A stretch of 64,000 nt of DNA from FEN-299 sp963727765 (GCA_963727765.1 CAVSGZ010000008.1:248001-312000); one strand, 5' to 3'; shown: positions 34,951-43,724, numbered from the stretch's first letter. Made by a program: numbers and translations. The notes: generated from the letters alone by a model not told the origin.

Positions 34951-37515
34951 ATGCTCGCCCGGCCTCACCCTCTTCGCGGACTGCTCGTCGTTCTGGCAAT
35001 CATCCTCGCCGCGGTGACCGCGCTGGCGAGTGCGCTGTGGATGATCGCATCCAGGCCGCAGGGGCCGCCCGTCGCCGTCGAACTCGGCTTCACCAACACC
35101 TTCGTCGAATCGGTGCACGCGCAGAGAGTCGACGGCGTGACGGCCGACAGCCCGGCCGAGCGGGCGGGCCTTCGGCCGGGCGACCGGATCGTGGCCGTCG
35201 ATGGCGAGCCGATGGCGGACTCGTCCACGATTACGTTGATCTGGAGTCGGCATCGCCCCGGGGACGTCGTGCGACTCTCGGTGTTACGCGTGGGCGCCAC
35301 GGGGCCCATCGACCTGTGGGGAACGTTTCGACCGCTGGCGGCTGCTTCTCCTGCCAGTGCACTGGCCCAGCAGATTCACGACCTGTTTCCCATCCCGTTC
35401 GTCCTGGTCGGGCTGGCCGTGCTGTTCCTGCGGATCGAGGACCCGCACGCCTGGCTGCTCGCGCTCCTGTTCGCGTGCATGGCGCAGACGCCCGGCGTGC
35501 CCAACGAGTATTCGATCTACAGCCCCGGCGTGCGCGCCTTCGCGCTGGCCTACGCGTCGATCTCGATCGGCCTGGTGGGGCCGATCTTCTACTTCTTCTT
35601 TGCGGTGTTTCCCGTCAGGTCCCGGCTGGATTGGCGGTGGCCGTGGCTGAAGTGGGCGATGGTGCTCGCGAGCTTCGCGTTCTCGCTGCCGGGCGTTGGC
35701 TCCGGCGGCCTGCGGCTGCCGCCATGGGCGGCCCGGCTCACGGGCGGGGCCCTCTCCGCCGAGATCCCGGTCGCGTTCGTGATTGCGTGCTTCGTGCTCG
35801 GACTGGTGGCGCTCGCCGAGAACTACGCGCTCGGCCGCGACGCGGAGGCCCGCCGCAAGATCCGGGTAATCCTCTGGGGCACGCTCGTCGGAGTGGTGCC
35901 CGGGCTCGCGTTCCTGGCCATCCAGAACTTCACGAAACTCACGCCGCCGGCCTTCCTGGGGTCGCTGTCGCCGGTCGCCTCGTTCTTCTGGCCCGCCGCG
36001 TTCGCCTACGCCGTCGTCAGGCACCGGGTGCTCGAGATCCCGGTGCTCATCCGGAGGAGCGCGCGCTACCTGCTGGTCCAGCGCGGGTTCATGCTGCTCG
36101 TGTCGGTCCTGAGCATCGCGCTCACGCTGCTCTTCGCCTCGTGGTTCACGCGGTACCTGCCGGCGACTCACGAGTCCGCCGGCGTCCTGCTTGGTGCCGG
36201 CTTCGGCACGGCGCTCCTGTGGGGCGGGCTCAACGTCCAGCGGCGCGTGAGCGAACGGATCGACCGGGCCTTCTTCAGGAGCGCGTACGACGTGCGCGTC
36301 ATCCTGGAGGACCTGGCGGCGAGGACCGGCACCGCCACCGATCGCGAGGCGATCGCCCGCATGCTCGAGCCCCACCTTGTCGAGGCCCTGCACCCGGCCT
36401 GGCTCATGGCCTACCTGGAGCAACCGGATGGGAGCCTGGCGGTGGCGACCGGCACCCTGCCCGGCGCTGCCGAGGTGCTCGCGACCGATGACGCGGTTCT
36501 CGTGAAACTGATCCAACGCGGCCGGCCCTGGGAGGGCTCGTCTCTCGCGCTCGGCACCGGCGGAGCGTTGTCGCCGCTCGACGCGCTTGGCGCGGAGTGC
36601 CTGGTGCCGATCCTCGGTCGAGGCCGGAGGCTGGTCGGCCTGATCGCGCTCGGCCGGCGGCTTTCGGAAGAGCCGTATTCAGGTGAGGACCTCAGCCTGC
36701 TCGCCTCCGTGGCCGCACAGACCGCGACGGCGCTCGAAAACATCGGCCTGGCGGAGGAGATCGGGCGGCGCATGGAGTCGGAGCGGCGGGTCGCCCACGA
36801 GATGGAGATCGCGCGCCAGGTGCAGGCCCGGCTGCTGCCCGGTGCGCCGCCGTCGCTTCAGACGCTCGACTGCGCCGCGCGCTGCGTGCAGGCGCGCGAT
36901 GTCGGCGGCGACGGCTACGATTTCATCGACCTCGGATCGGGCCGCATCGGGTTCGTGCTGGCCGACGTCTCGGGCAAGGGGATCCACGCGGCCCTGCTTA
37001 TGGCGAACCTGCAGGCGCACATCCACAGCCAGAGCGGCATCGCGCCGCTCGACCCGGTGCGGGTCCTCTCCGAGGTCAACCGGCTGGTCTTCGGATCGAC
37101 GGCCACCGAGCACTACGCGACCGTCTTCCTCGGTGTCTACGACGACGGGACGCGGCGGCTTCGGTATGTCAACGGCGGACTGCTTCCGCCCGTGCTGCTG
37201 CCGGCACGCGCGGGCGCCGAACCGGTGCGGCTGCAGCCGACCGCCCCCGCGATCGGCCTGTTCGAGGAGTGGCAGGGATCGTATGCCGACATCGCGGTGG
37301 CGCCCGGCGACGTGCTGGCGCTGTTCAGCGACGGCGTGACCGAGGCGATGCGCGGCGAGGACGAGTTCGGCGAGGCGCGCTTCATCGAGGAACTGGCCGC
37401 GTGCCGCACCATGCCGGCGGCCGAGATCGTCGACACCATCCTGACGAGCGTGCAGCAGTTCAGCGCCGGCACGCAGTACGACGACCTGACGCTGGTTGTC
37501 GCGCGAGCGCGGTGA
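34951..37515 (+). CDS. Membrane PP2C/SpoIIE-type phosphatase with PDZ, 7TM and GAF domains
   Basis: An 854-residue protein. A first membrane helix is followed by an extracytoplasmic PDZ domain (residues 45-115; VTADSPAERAGLRPGDRIVAVDGEP), about eight helices (residues 140-420), a GAF domain (445-600), a coiled coil, and a C-terminal SpoIIE/RsbU PP2C domain with DVGGDGYDFIDL, VLADVSGKGIHAALLMANLQ and LALFSDGVTEAM, which hold the metal-binding aspartates. It should dephosphorylate Ser/Thr, classically on anti-sigma antagonists or similar proteins. Its YAVVRHRVLEIPVLIRRSAR and RIDRAFFRSAYD segments resemble the equivalent part of the kinase at 30.0-32.7 kb. Confidence 0.88.
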   Translation: MLARPHPLRGLLVVLAIILAAVTALASALWMIASRPQGPPVAVELGFTNTFVESVHAQRVDGVTADSPAERAGLRPGDRIVAVDGEPMADSSTITLIWSRHRPGDVVRLSVLRVGATGPIDLWGTFRPLAAASPASALAQQIHDLFPIPFVLVGLAVLFLRIEDPHAWLLALLFACMAQTPGVPNEYSIYSPGVRAFALAYASISIGLVGPIFYFFFAVFPVRSRLDWRWPWLKWAMVLASFAFSLPGVGSGGLRLPPWAARLTGGALSAEIPVAFVIACFVLGLVALAENYALGRDAEARRKIRVILWGTLVGVVPGLAFLAIQNFTKLTPPAFLGSLSPVASFFWPAAFAYAVVRHRVLEIPVLIRRSARYLLVQRGFMLLVSVLSIALTLLFASWFTRYLPATHESAGVLLGAGFGTALLWGGLNVQRRVSERIDRAFFRSAYDVRVILEDLAARTGTATDREAIARMLEPHLVEALHPAWLMAYLEQPDGSLAVATGTLPGAAEVLATDDAVLVKLIQRGRPWEGSSLALGTGGALSPLDALGAECLVPILGRGRRLVGLIALGRRLSEEPYSGEDLSLLASVAAQTATALENIGLAEEIGRRMESERRVAHEMEIARQVQARLLPGAPPSLQTLDCAARCVQARDVGGDGYDFIDLGSGRIGFVLADVSGKGIHAALLMANLQAHIHSQSGIAPLDPVRVLSEVNRLVFGSTATEHYATVFLGVYDDGTRRLRYVNGGLLPPVLLPARAGAEPVRLQPTAPAIGLFEEWQGSYADIAVAPGDVLALFSDGVTEAMRGEDEFGEARFIEELAACRTMPAAEIVDTILTSVQQFSAGTQYDDLTLVVARAR

Positions 37516-37527
37516 TCACCGCGACGG

Positions 37528-38451
37528 TCATGCCCGCCGGAACACGTCCGTGCTCAGGTACTTGAGGCCCGTGTCCGCCATGAGCGTGACGACGCGGGCG
37601 CCTGGTCCAAGCCGCTCCGCGACGCGAATCGCCGCGACGACGTTCGCGCCGGAGGAGGTTCCGGCAAACAGCGCCTCTTCGCGTGCCAATCGCCTGGTCA
37701 TCTCCTTTGCCGCGTCGGTCGGAACCGGCAGGATCTCATCGACGAGCGCGGGCTCCCACAGCGGAGGCACGTAGCCGATTCCCACCCCCTCGATCTTGTG
37801 GGGGCCGGCCTGGCCGCCGAGCAGGACCGACGACTCCGCCGGTTCCACCGCCACGATCCGCACGTCCGGCTTGTGCCGTTTGAGCACGGTAGCCACGCCC
37901 CGCAGGGATGCAGCCGTCCCCACGCATTGGACGAAGGCGTCGATGGCCCCGCCGGTCTCCCGCCAGATCTCCTCGCCGAGCGCGTGATAGCCCGCGATGG
38001 CGTCGTGGTTGTTGAGTTGGTCGGTCCAGTAGGTGCCGGGCTGGCGGCTCAGCGCGCGGGCGGTCTCGATCATCTCCAGGATCAGCTTCTTGGTCGTGCG
38101 GCCGCCCTCGCTCGGGACCAGCGTGAGTTCCGCACCGAGCGCCGCCATGTGGTCGCGCTTCTCCTGGCTGAACGCGTCGGAGGTGACGATCTGGAGGCGG
38201 TAGCCCCTGGCGGCGCAGACCAGCGCGAGCGAAGTCCCCGTGCTGCCGCCCGTGTATTCGACGACCGCGCCGCCGGGCTTCAGTCGGCCGTCGGCCTCGG
38301 CCCGCGAGATCACGGTTGCGGCCATGCGGTCCTTCATGCTCCCGGTGGGGTTCTCCCACTCGAGTTTGGCGAACACTTCCGCGCACTGCGGCGGGACCAC
38401 CCGGCGAAGCCGGACCATCGAGGTGTTGCCGATTGCCGCGAGCACGTCCAT
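37528..38451 (-). CDS. Cysteine synthase/cystathionine beta-synthase-type PLP enzyme
   Basis: A 307-residue fold-type II PLP enzyme. The PLP lysine lies in PTGSMKDRMAA (near residue 40), the phosphate-binding loop is TGGSTGTSLAL, and GTSSGANVVAA is near the C-terminus. This is the core of O-acetylserine sulfhydrylase (CysK/CysM). The family asparagine loop reads EYTGGSTGTS rather than EPTSGNTG, and SMKDR differs from the SVKDR of CysK, so the exact reaction (cysteine, cystathionine or a related amino acid) is uncertain. The start at ATG 38451 has AGAGGAA upstream; the longer open frame to 38637 is not protein-like. It lies alone, divergent from lemA. Confidence 0.82.
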   Translation of the reverse strand: MDVLAAIGNTSMVRLRRVVPPQCAEVFAKLEWENPTGSMKDRMAATVISRAEADGRLKPGGAVVEYTGGSTGTSLALVCAARGYRLQIVTSDAFSQEKRDHMAALGAELTLVPSEGGRTTKKLILEMIETARALSRQPGTYWTDQLNNHDAIAGYHALGEEIWRETGGAIDAFVQCVGTAASLRGVATVLKRHKPDVRIVAVEPAESSVLLGGQAGPHKIEGVGIGYVPPLWEPALVDEILPVPTDAAKEMTRRLAREEALFAGTSSGANVVAAIRVAERLGPGARVVTLMADTGLKYLSTDVFRRA

Positions 38452-38679
38452 GAGTTCCTCTCCTTGCGCTGTCGCTGGGCGCTGACCCTCCGAGGCGACC
38501 CATCGTTGTTGGCCGGAGCGGCCCAGGAGGTGGAGGAAGTATACCCGGGCGAGCGTGCTGACGCCGGGTGCCCAGACGGGCTCGTCCAGCGGCGCCGGCG
38601 CCGATGGTATACTTGGCGCGCTCTCGGGCGTCTTCACGACGCGTCGTCCGCCACGTCCGGGTTTTCAGGCGAGGATCCT

Positions 38680-39237
38680 ATGTGGCTCATCCTGATCGTT
38701 CCGCTCGTCATCGTCGTCTGGGCCATGGCCGTCTACAACCGTCTCGTCGGGCTGCGCAACCAGACGACGAACGGGTGGCGGCAGATTGATGTGCAGTTGA
38801 AGCGCCGCCACGACCTGATCCCGAACCTCGTCAGCAGCGTGAAAGGCGTGATGGAGTTCGAGCGTGACACGCTGACGCAGGTGGTGGAGGCGCGGGCGAA
38901 GGCCACCACGGCAACCGGGCCTGCCGATGCGGCCGTCAAGGAAGGCGTGCTGACCGAGGCGCTCGGCAAACTGTTTGCGCTCGCCGAGAACTATCCGCAG
39001 CTGCACGCCAACGAGAACGTGAAGGCGCTGCAGGAAGAGCTGTCGTCCACGGAGAACAAGATCGGCTTCGCGCGGCAGTTCTACAACGACATCGCCACCA
39101 GCTTCAACACGGCACAGCAGACGTTCCCGGCGAACATGATCGCCTCCTCCTTCGGCTTCACGCCGGCGGAGTTGTTCGAGGTCACCGACGCCGCGGAGCG
39201 CGCCGTGCCGACCGTCGACCTGTCGATGAAGAAGTAA
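38680..39237 (+). CDS. lemA: LemA family membrane protein
   Basis: A 185-residue protein with one N-terminal membrane segment (WLILIVPLVIVVWAMAVYNRLV) and the conserved LemA helical domain: QIDVQLKRRHDLIPNLVSSVKG and ENKIGFARQFYNDIATSFNT. LemA proteins are small membrane-anchored helical-bundle proteins of unclear biochemical role. It lies 10 bp before an HtpX-like protease gene; lemA-htpX pairing is common and suggests joint action in membrane-protein quality control. TATACT at 38608-38613 is a possible -10 element. The ATG at 38680 begins the membrane segment directly. Confidence 0.9.
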   Translation: MWLILIVPLVIVVWAMAVYNRLVGLRNQTTNGWRQIDVQLKRRHDLIPNLVSSVKGVMEFERDTLTQVVEARAKATTATGPADAAVKEGVLTEALGKLFALAENYPQLHANENVKALQEELSSTENKIGFARQFYNDIATSFNTAQQTFPANMIASSFGFTPAELFEVTDAAERAVPTVDLSMKK

Positions 39238-39247
39238 GACCAGACCG

Positions 39248-40216
39248 ATGAACCTGCTCCAGCAGCAGGCGCGAAACCGCCGCCGCACCTGGATGGTGAT
39301 GAGCGTCTTCATCGCCTTTCTGTTCGCGCTCGGCTACGGTTTCGACCTGTTCTACCTCGGGACGCCGGTGCCTGTCGCGGGCCTGCTTGCGCTCGTCGTC
39401 GGCATCGGGTCGGCAGCCTCCGGCTACTACAGCGGCGACCGTGCCGTGCTGGCCTCGTCGCATGCGGTGCCGCTCGAGGAGGCGACCGCGAGGGCCTCGA
39501 GCCCCGACGCCCGGCTGAAGCTCACGCAGGTGGACCACGTGGTCGAGGAGATGGCCATCGCCGCCGGGCTGCCCAAGCCGCGCGTGTTCGTCATTGCCGA
39601 CGCCGACCCGAACGCCTTCGCGACCGGCCGCGATCCCGAGCACGCCTCGATCGCGGTCACGCAGGGCCTGGTCGACGCGCTCTCGCGCGAGGAGCTGCAG
39701 GGCGTCGTCGCGCACGAGATGAGCCACGTGCGCAACTACGACATCCGGCTGATGACGCTGGTGGCCGCCCTGGTCGGCGCGATCGTGCTGCTGTCGGACT
39801 GGGCGACGCGCGGCATGGCGTGGGGCGGCGGGCGGCGGGGCGGCAGCCGGGAACGGGGCGGCGGCAGCCTGGGGATCCTCTTCCTCGTGCTGTGGCTCGT
39901 CGGCATCATCCTGGCGCCGATCGTCGGCCAGATGCTGGCGATGCTCGTCTCTCGCCAGCGCGAGTACCTGGCCGACGCGTCCGGCGCGGAGCTGACGCGG
40001 AACCCGCGGGCGCTGGCCGCGGCGCTCGACAAGATCGAGTCCGCCGCCGAGCCCACCACGTCGATCAAGCGCGGCACCGCGAACCTCTGCATCGCCGATC
40101 CGCTGGGCCGCCGGATCGGGCTGCGCGAAGGCGCCGTCGCCAACCTGTTCGCGTCGCACCCGCCGATGGCGAAGCGGATCGCCGCGCTGCGCGCGATGGC
40201 CTACGAGCAGGCCTAG
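39248..40216 (+). CDS. htpX: M48-family membrane zinc metalloprotease (HtpX-like)
   Basis: A 322-residue protease. Two N-terminal membrane helices (residues 18-65) precede the catalytic domain with the zinc motif HEMSH in GVVAHEMSHVRN (residues 155-166) and the third ligand probably in REYLADASGAEL. Two further helices (residues 175-240) flank a glycine/arginine-rich loop. HtpX degrades misfolded or damaged inner-membrane proteins. The ALSREELQGVVAHE and FATGRDPEHASIAVTQGL stretches are standard. It is cotranscribed with lemA. No recognisable ribosome binding site precedes its ATG, so expression may rely on coupling to lemA. Confidence 0.9.
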   Translation: MNLLQQQARNRRRTWMVMSVFIAFLFALGYGFDLFYLGTPVPVAGLLALVVGIGSAASGYYSGDRAVLASSHAVPLEEATARASSPDARLKLTQVDHVVEEMAIAAGLPKPRVFVIADADPNAFATGRDPEHASIAVTQGLVDALSREELQGVVAHEMSHVRNYDIRLMTLVAALVGAIVLLSDWATRGMAWGGGRRGGSRERGGGSLGILFLVLWLVGIILAPIVGQMLAMLVSRQREYLADASGAELTRNPRALAAALDKIESAAEPTTSIKRGTANLCIADPLGRRIGLREGAVANLFASHPPMAKRIAALRAMAYEQA

Positions 40217-40300
40217 GCGGTCCGATGGTTCCTCTCATGGCGGTCAGGCAATTCCGGTAGACTGACGCGATGACCCCGTCATCGGTCGTCGCCGGAGCCC

Positions 40301-41045
40301 GTGGAACGCATCGTGCGTGACCTGGTCGTCTACGCCGCCGGCGGGGGCATGCGCGGGATCTTCGGCGCCGGGGCCTTGCATGCCCTGTCCGGGATGGGCG
40401 CACGGGATCCTGGCGCACGCGACGCCGGTCGGGCTGATCCGGGGCGAGGACGCCGTCGATGTCCCCGAGGCCGCCCGCGTGCTCGAGACCGAGCACCTGC
40501 TCGACGGCGAGGCGCTGTCGCGCTGTCCCATCCCCGTCTCCTTCGGCGTGGTCGAGCGCGAGGGATTGGGCTTCCGGTGGATCGACGCCCGCCGCCCGGA
40601 TGCCATCCGCGTGCTGCTCGCCTCGTCGTCGGTCTTCCCGTTCGTCCGGGAGGGCGTGGTCGTGGACGGCGTGTCGTGCATCGACGGCGGTTACCGGGAA
40701 TGGGTTTGCCACACGCGGCTGCGCCGCGAGCACCCCGACGCCAAACTGCTGCTCGTCCTCAACGGCAGCGAGCACGAGTCGATCGTCCGACGGGTCGTGG
40801 TCGGGGCCATGCTCCGGCTGCGCGACGAGCGTCTGGCGGGGGTCTGGCTGGACTCGATCGACCACGGACCCGCGGAACTCGAGGAGGCGCTCGCCGATCC
40901 GGATACGCTGGTCCTCAGGCCGGACGACTCGTTCCCCGTGCAGTTCACCACGACGCACCCGGCCGTACTCGCCCACGGATTCTGGCTGGGCTATAGGGCA
41001 GTCCTGACGCAGCGGGACGAACTGACCCGGTTCCTGGACCGCTAA
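40301..41045 (+). pseudogene. Patatin-like phospholipase (YjjU type), internally deleted and frameshifted
   Basis: The N-terminal part (GTG 40301, LVVYAAGGGMRGIFGAGALH) carries the patatin glycine-rich oxyanion motif. The C-terminal part, in another frame from about 40405, has the catalytic-aspartate motif CIDGGYRE and the following VLLASSSVFPFVREG. Between them the serine elbow GxSxG, normally about 30-40 residues after the glycine motif, is missing, and the frame changes near 40395-40410. The enzyme therefore lacks its nucleophile and is a deletion remnant, unless the assembly is wrong there. It converges with the DDAH-like gene, with overlapping stops. Confidence 0.7.
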
Positions 41046-41821
41046 GCGCACCGCCGCACGATCAGGCTGCAGCAGGTCACACCCCCCTCGGCTTTCGCCA
41101 GTTCATCCGCCTCCACCGGCACGATGGGCCGGCCCAGACGCTCGAGGCGTTCGCGCGTTCTCGGATAGGCGGCCGGGAAGACGATCGTGTCGCCGACGAG
41201 CAGCGCGTTGGCCGAGTTTGGTTCCGACGGATCGATCTCCACGAACTGGAAACCCGGGAAATGCACGCGGCTCACCATGGCGGGGTCGATGAGCAGCGTC
41301 GTCTCCGCCACGCGCGTGACGCCCGTCTTCAGGTGCAGGCCGCCCCTCACCGGCACGCCCTCGACCGAGTAGCCGAACGGTGCGACGAGCGCGCGCAACT
41401 GGCCCACGGCCGCAAAGGTGCTGCGCGACGACAGGCCCACGTAGATGGAGCGCCCGACGACGAGCACGTCGCCGCCGTCGATCGTCGCCGGGGCGGTCAC
41501 GCGGAGGAGCGGGCGAAGCGGAGCCAGCGCGCGCGCGACCGAGTCCACTTCCGGCTTGCGGGAGTCGGCGCCGGGGTTGGTCAGGACGGCCACCTCGTCG
41601 AGGACGATGGCGGCGTCTTCCACGAAGACGGAGTCGGGAAGGTCGGGCTCTTCAGGGAGGCACACGACGTCGAGCCCCAGCCGGCGCAGTGCGTCACGGT
41701 ATTGTCCGTGCTGGGCCCGGGCGCGCGCCACGTCGATCGGCGTGCGCTCGAGGCAGGTCAGCTCGCAGCGGGCGATCGACCGGCTGACCTCGCGGGTGAT
41801 GGCGACGGGCGCGGATGCCAT
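41042..41821 (-). CDS. Dimethylarginine dimethylaminohydrolase-like (DDAH) amidinotransferase-fold hydrolase
   Basis: A 259-residue enzyme of the guanidino-modifying superfamily. Diagnostic segments are DSVFVEDAAIVLDEVAVLTNPG, GGLHLKTGVTRV with the catalytic histidine, and a C-terminal GGVTCCSLIV with the nucleophile cysteine at about residue 250. This is the DDAH arrangement: hydrolysis of methylated arginine, or a related guanidino compound, to citrulline. Length matches bacterial DDAH. Its role here is unclear; no arginine catabolism genes are adjacent. It is the last chromosomal gene before the integrated element. Confidence 0.85.
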   Translation of the reverse strand: MASAPVAITREVSRSIARCELTCLERTPIDVARARAQHGQYRDALRRLGLDVVCLPEEPDLPDSVFVEDAAIVLDEVAVLTNPGADSRKPEVDSVARALAPLRPLLRVTAPATIDGGDVLVVGRSIYVGLSSRSTFAAVGQLRALVAPFGYSVEGVPVRGGLHLKTGVTRVAETTLLIDPAMVSRVHFPGFQFVEIDPSEPNSANALLVGDTIVFPAAYPRTRERLERLGRPIVPVEADELAKAEGGVTCCSLIVRRCA

Positions 41822-41934
41822 GCGTGAAGGTTACGATTCAGCGCAGGGACTTGCAACGGGCGAATGTGTGGCGTTTCCATGCACACGTAGCCTTCGCTGC
41901 AAGACGCTCGGGTAAATGGAATGAGGAGTTGCCC

Positions 41935-42098
41935 TTCGACTCGCTTCGGCCTTCGACGGGCTCAGGCCGCCCTGAGTTCACCGAAGGGCGCTCGCTCAGG
42001 GCATTCGCCTCGGTCGCCTGCCAAGACAGAGCAGCGGCTGGGCGAGCCAAGGGCTCGCCATGAGCGAGGGAGCGAACGGAGTGAGCGACCGAGTCGAA
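41935..42098. repeat. Palindromic interspersed (REP/MITE-like) repeat abutting attL
   Basis: The ends are 9-bp inverted repeats, TTCGACTCG (41935-41943) and CGAGTCGAA (42090-42098). Inside is a hairpin built from CCTTCG/CGAAGG (41950-41955, 41982-41987) and CTCAGG/CCTGAG (41961-41966, 41971-41976), plus repeated GAGCGAGGGAGCGAACGG-like tracts. The style is that of non-coding intergenic repeats found in many copies in some high-GC genomes. It ends exactly where the left attachment copy begins. Confidence 0.6.
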
Positions 42099-42119
42099 TG
42101 GTGCGGAAGAGGGGATTCG
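42099..42119 (+). repeat. attL: displaced copy of the tRNA-Leu 3' end
   Basis: Twenty-one bases, starting TGGTGCGGAAG and ending GGGATTCG, are identical to 54125-54145. The first three bases correspond to the encoded CCA of the tRNA, read on the minus strand. The flanks on both sides differ, so the repeat is exactly this long. Confidence 0.85.
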
Positions 42120-42244
42120 TCAGGGTGGGTGTCAATGTCTGTCGGCGCTTGTCGGCTGGTGTCGTTTAGGGCCGATTCTCCGGTGGTTCTCTCTGCGGTC
42201 GAACCGTCGCGCGCCTCCTCGTGGCGGCTCGTGTCGAAGGGTTC

Positions 42245-42264
42245 GTTAGCCGTCTGTTAGCCGT
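42245..42264 (+). repeat. Left-end GTTAGCCGT direct-repeat pair (possible integrase/Xis arm sites)
   Basis: GTTAGCCGT occurs at 42245-42253 and 42256-42264, 11 bp apart. A matching pair with the same 11-bp spacing lies at the right end (54055-54074). Their position just inside both attachment sites fits arm-type binding sites. Confidence 0.55.
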
Positions 42265-42270
42265 CACGCC

Positions 42271-43452
42271 TCACACGTGAAGCAACGCACCCAACGTCGC
42301 TGCGGCCTGCTGCTGCATGTCCGGCAGCACGTGAGCGTAGATGTTGAGCGTGATCTCCACACCCTTGTGACCGAGTCGATCCGAGACGACGTGGACCGGC
42401 TCGCCCGCCTGCAGCAGCAACGTCGCGCAGGTGTGCCGCAGCCCGTGGAACTTGATCGGCCGCACGCCGGCCGCCTTGGTCAGCTTGGCAAACGACCGTT
42501 GCCCGAGATTGTTCATCTGCAATGGGTCACCGAGCACGTCATGCTGACGCTGCAGTTCGCCCCATTCCTTCGCAAAGACGAGCCCGTGATCGTGGTACGT
42601 GGCACGGTTCGCCATCTTCAGCTCGGCCTGGTGGCGCTTGTGGGCTCGTAACAGCTCGACCGTCTCGGCGGCGATCGTGATCGTCCGCGGACGCCCGTTC
42701 TTCGGTGGTCCGAACACCGGGACAGGCCCCGGCTTCGTCAACTGCTGCACGAGAGCCACCCTTGGCGCGTCGAGGTCCACATCCCGCCACTGGAGGCCGC
42801 ACAACTCGCCCTTCCTGGCGCCAGTATCGAGTGCGAGGGCGTAGAAGGCTCCAGCCTGCGGGCCGCTGGTCTTGGCCGTTGCGAGGAACGTTCGGGCTTC
42901 CTGTGCCGTCCAGGCGTGCTGGCGGGCATCTTCACCGGTCTTGCTCGGCTTCGGGCGACCGTCCAAGTCTGACGCCACGTTCACAGTCAGAAGCCGGTCC
43001 TTCACCGCCTTGCGGAGCGCACGGTGGAGGACTGCATGATGAACGGCCAGTGTTGCTGGCGCCGCGTGGCTGTCGGCATAGTACCGCTCAATGTCTGACC
43101 CCCGTAGCTTCTGAAGCGGAATGCTGGCGAGCGCCGACTTGAGAATGTGGTTCTCGACGATGCCCTTGTACCGCGCGTAGGTCGCCGGCCGTCGCAGGGG
43201 CGGCTTGACAGCCTTGTCCAGCCAGTCGGTCAGCCAGACGCCTAGCGTCATCTTTGACGGCTCGACGAATTCGCCGCGGTTCGCCGAGCGCACCCACTCG
43301 GTCAGCCGCTCGCCGGCCTGCTTCTTCGTGCCGCGGAACGTGATCCACTTCTGTTTCCGCTGCAGCTTCCCCGTCGCCGGGTCGGTAACGTACCCGAGAT
43401 CGAGGATCAACGACCAACTCCCCTTGTACCGTCGCTTGATACTCCCTCTCAT
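42271..43452 (-). CDS. int: Tyrosine recombinase/integrase of the element
   Basis: A 393-residue phage-type integrase. The N-terminal half includes an arm-binding-like region (RRYKGSWSLILDLGYV) and a SAM-like core-binding domain (residues 66-155). The catalytic domain has all active-site residues: Arg213 in LDTGARKGELCGL, Lys near 251 (PPKNGRPR), His336-x-x-Arg339 in FHGLRHTCATLLLQAG, His362 in DRLGHKG, and Tyr372 in LNIYAHVLP. It should catalyse integration into tRNA-Leu and, with an excisionase, excision. It is the left-most gene, reading toward attL and followed by the XRE gene upstream on the same strand. Confidence 0.95.
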   Translation of the reverse strand: MRGSIKRRYKGSWSLILDLGYVTDPATGKLQRKQKWITFRGTKKQAGERLTEWVRSANRGEFVEPSKMTLGVWLTDWLDKAVKPPLRRPATYARYKGIVENHILKSALASIPLQKLRGSDIERYYADSHAAPATLAVHHAVLHRALRKAVKDRLLTVNVASDLDGRPKPSKTGEDARQHAWTAQEARTFLATAKTSGPQAGAFYALALDTGARKGELCGLQWRDVDLDAPRVALVQQLTKPGPVPVFGPPKNGRPRTITIAAETVELLRAHKRHQAELKMANRATYHDHGLVFAKEWGELQRQHDVLGDPLQMNNLGQRSFAKLTKAAGVRPIKFHGLRHTCATLLLQAGEPVHVVSDRLGHKGVEITLNIYAHVLPDMQQQAAATLGALLHV

Positions 43453-43465
43453 TTGCTTCCCCCTG

Positions 43466-43660
43466 TCATTTCAACAACGTATCGACCCTGACGCCGAGCG
43501 CTTTCGCCAGCCGCTCCAACAGGTCGATGCCCGGCACGCGCGTGCCGCCCTCGAACTTCGCGATGCTGATCGGGTGTGTGCCGGCGCGCTCGGCAAGCTG
43601 AACCTGCGTTAGCCGCCGCCGTTCCCGCAGCCGCCTCAACGTGTGTCGGTTCCACGGCAT
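43466..43660 (-). CDS. Small XRE-family transcriptional regulator
   Basis: A 64-residue protein made almost entirely of a helix-turn-helix domain: LRRLRERRRLTQVQLAERAGTHPISIAKFEGGTRVPGIDLLERLAKALG. It resembles cI/Cro-like or controller proteins without a C-terminal multimerisation domain. A perfect 16-bp palindrome overlaps its own promoter immediately upstream, which implies autoregulation. It is followed by int 13 bp downstream, so it probably governs integrase expression. The promoter -10 element is so close to the ATG that the mRNA is predicted to be leaderless. Confidence 0.88.
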   Translation of the reverse strand: MPWNRHTLRRLRERRRLTQVQLAERAGTHPISIAKFEGGTRVPGIDLLERLAKALGVRVDTLLK

Positions 43661-43666
43661 AACCTC

Positions 43667-43695
43667 ACATTAGCGCATGCGCTAACTACTGTCAA
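43667..43695 (-). promoter_or_regulatory. Promoter and 16-bp palindromic operator of the XRE-int operon
   Basis: On the minus strand, TTGACA (43695-43690) and TAATGT (43672-43667) are spaced 17 bp apart. The perfect palindrome TTAGCGCATGCGCTAA (43670-43685) fills the spacer and covers half of the -10 box, as expected for a repressor operator. Predicted transcription begins at about the ATG of the XRE gene at 43660. Confidence 0.75.
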
Positions 43696-43724
43696 GTAAG
43701 CTCGACCAGGGCTGCCTGTCCCGC

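Noticed and set aside
37798..38679. N-terminal extension of the LemA frame
   Set aside because: It is antisense to the cysteine-synthase-like gene; LemA begins normally at ATG 38680.
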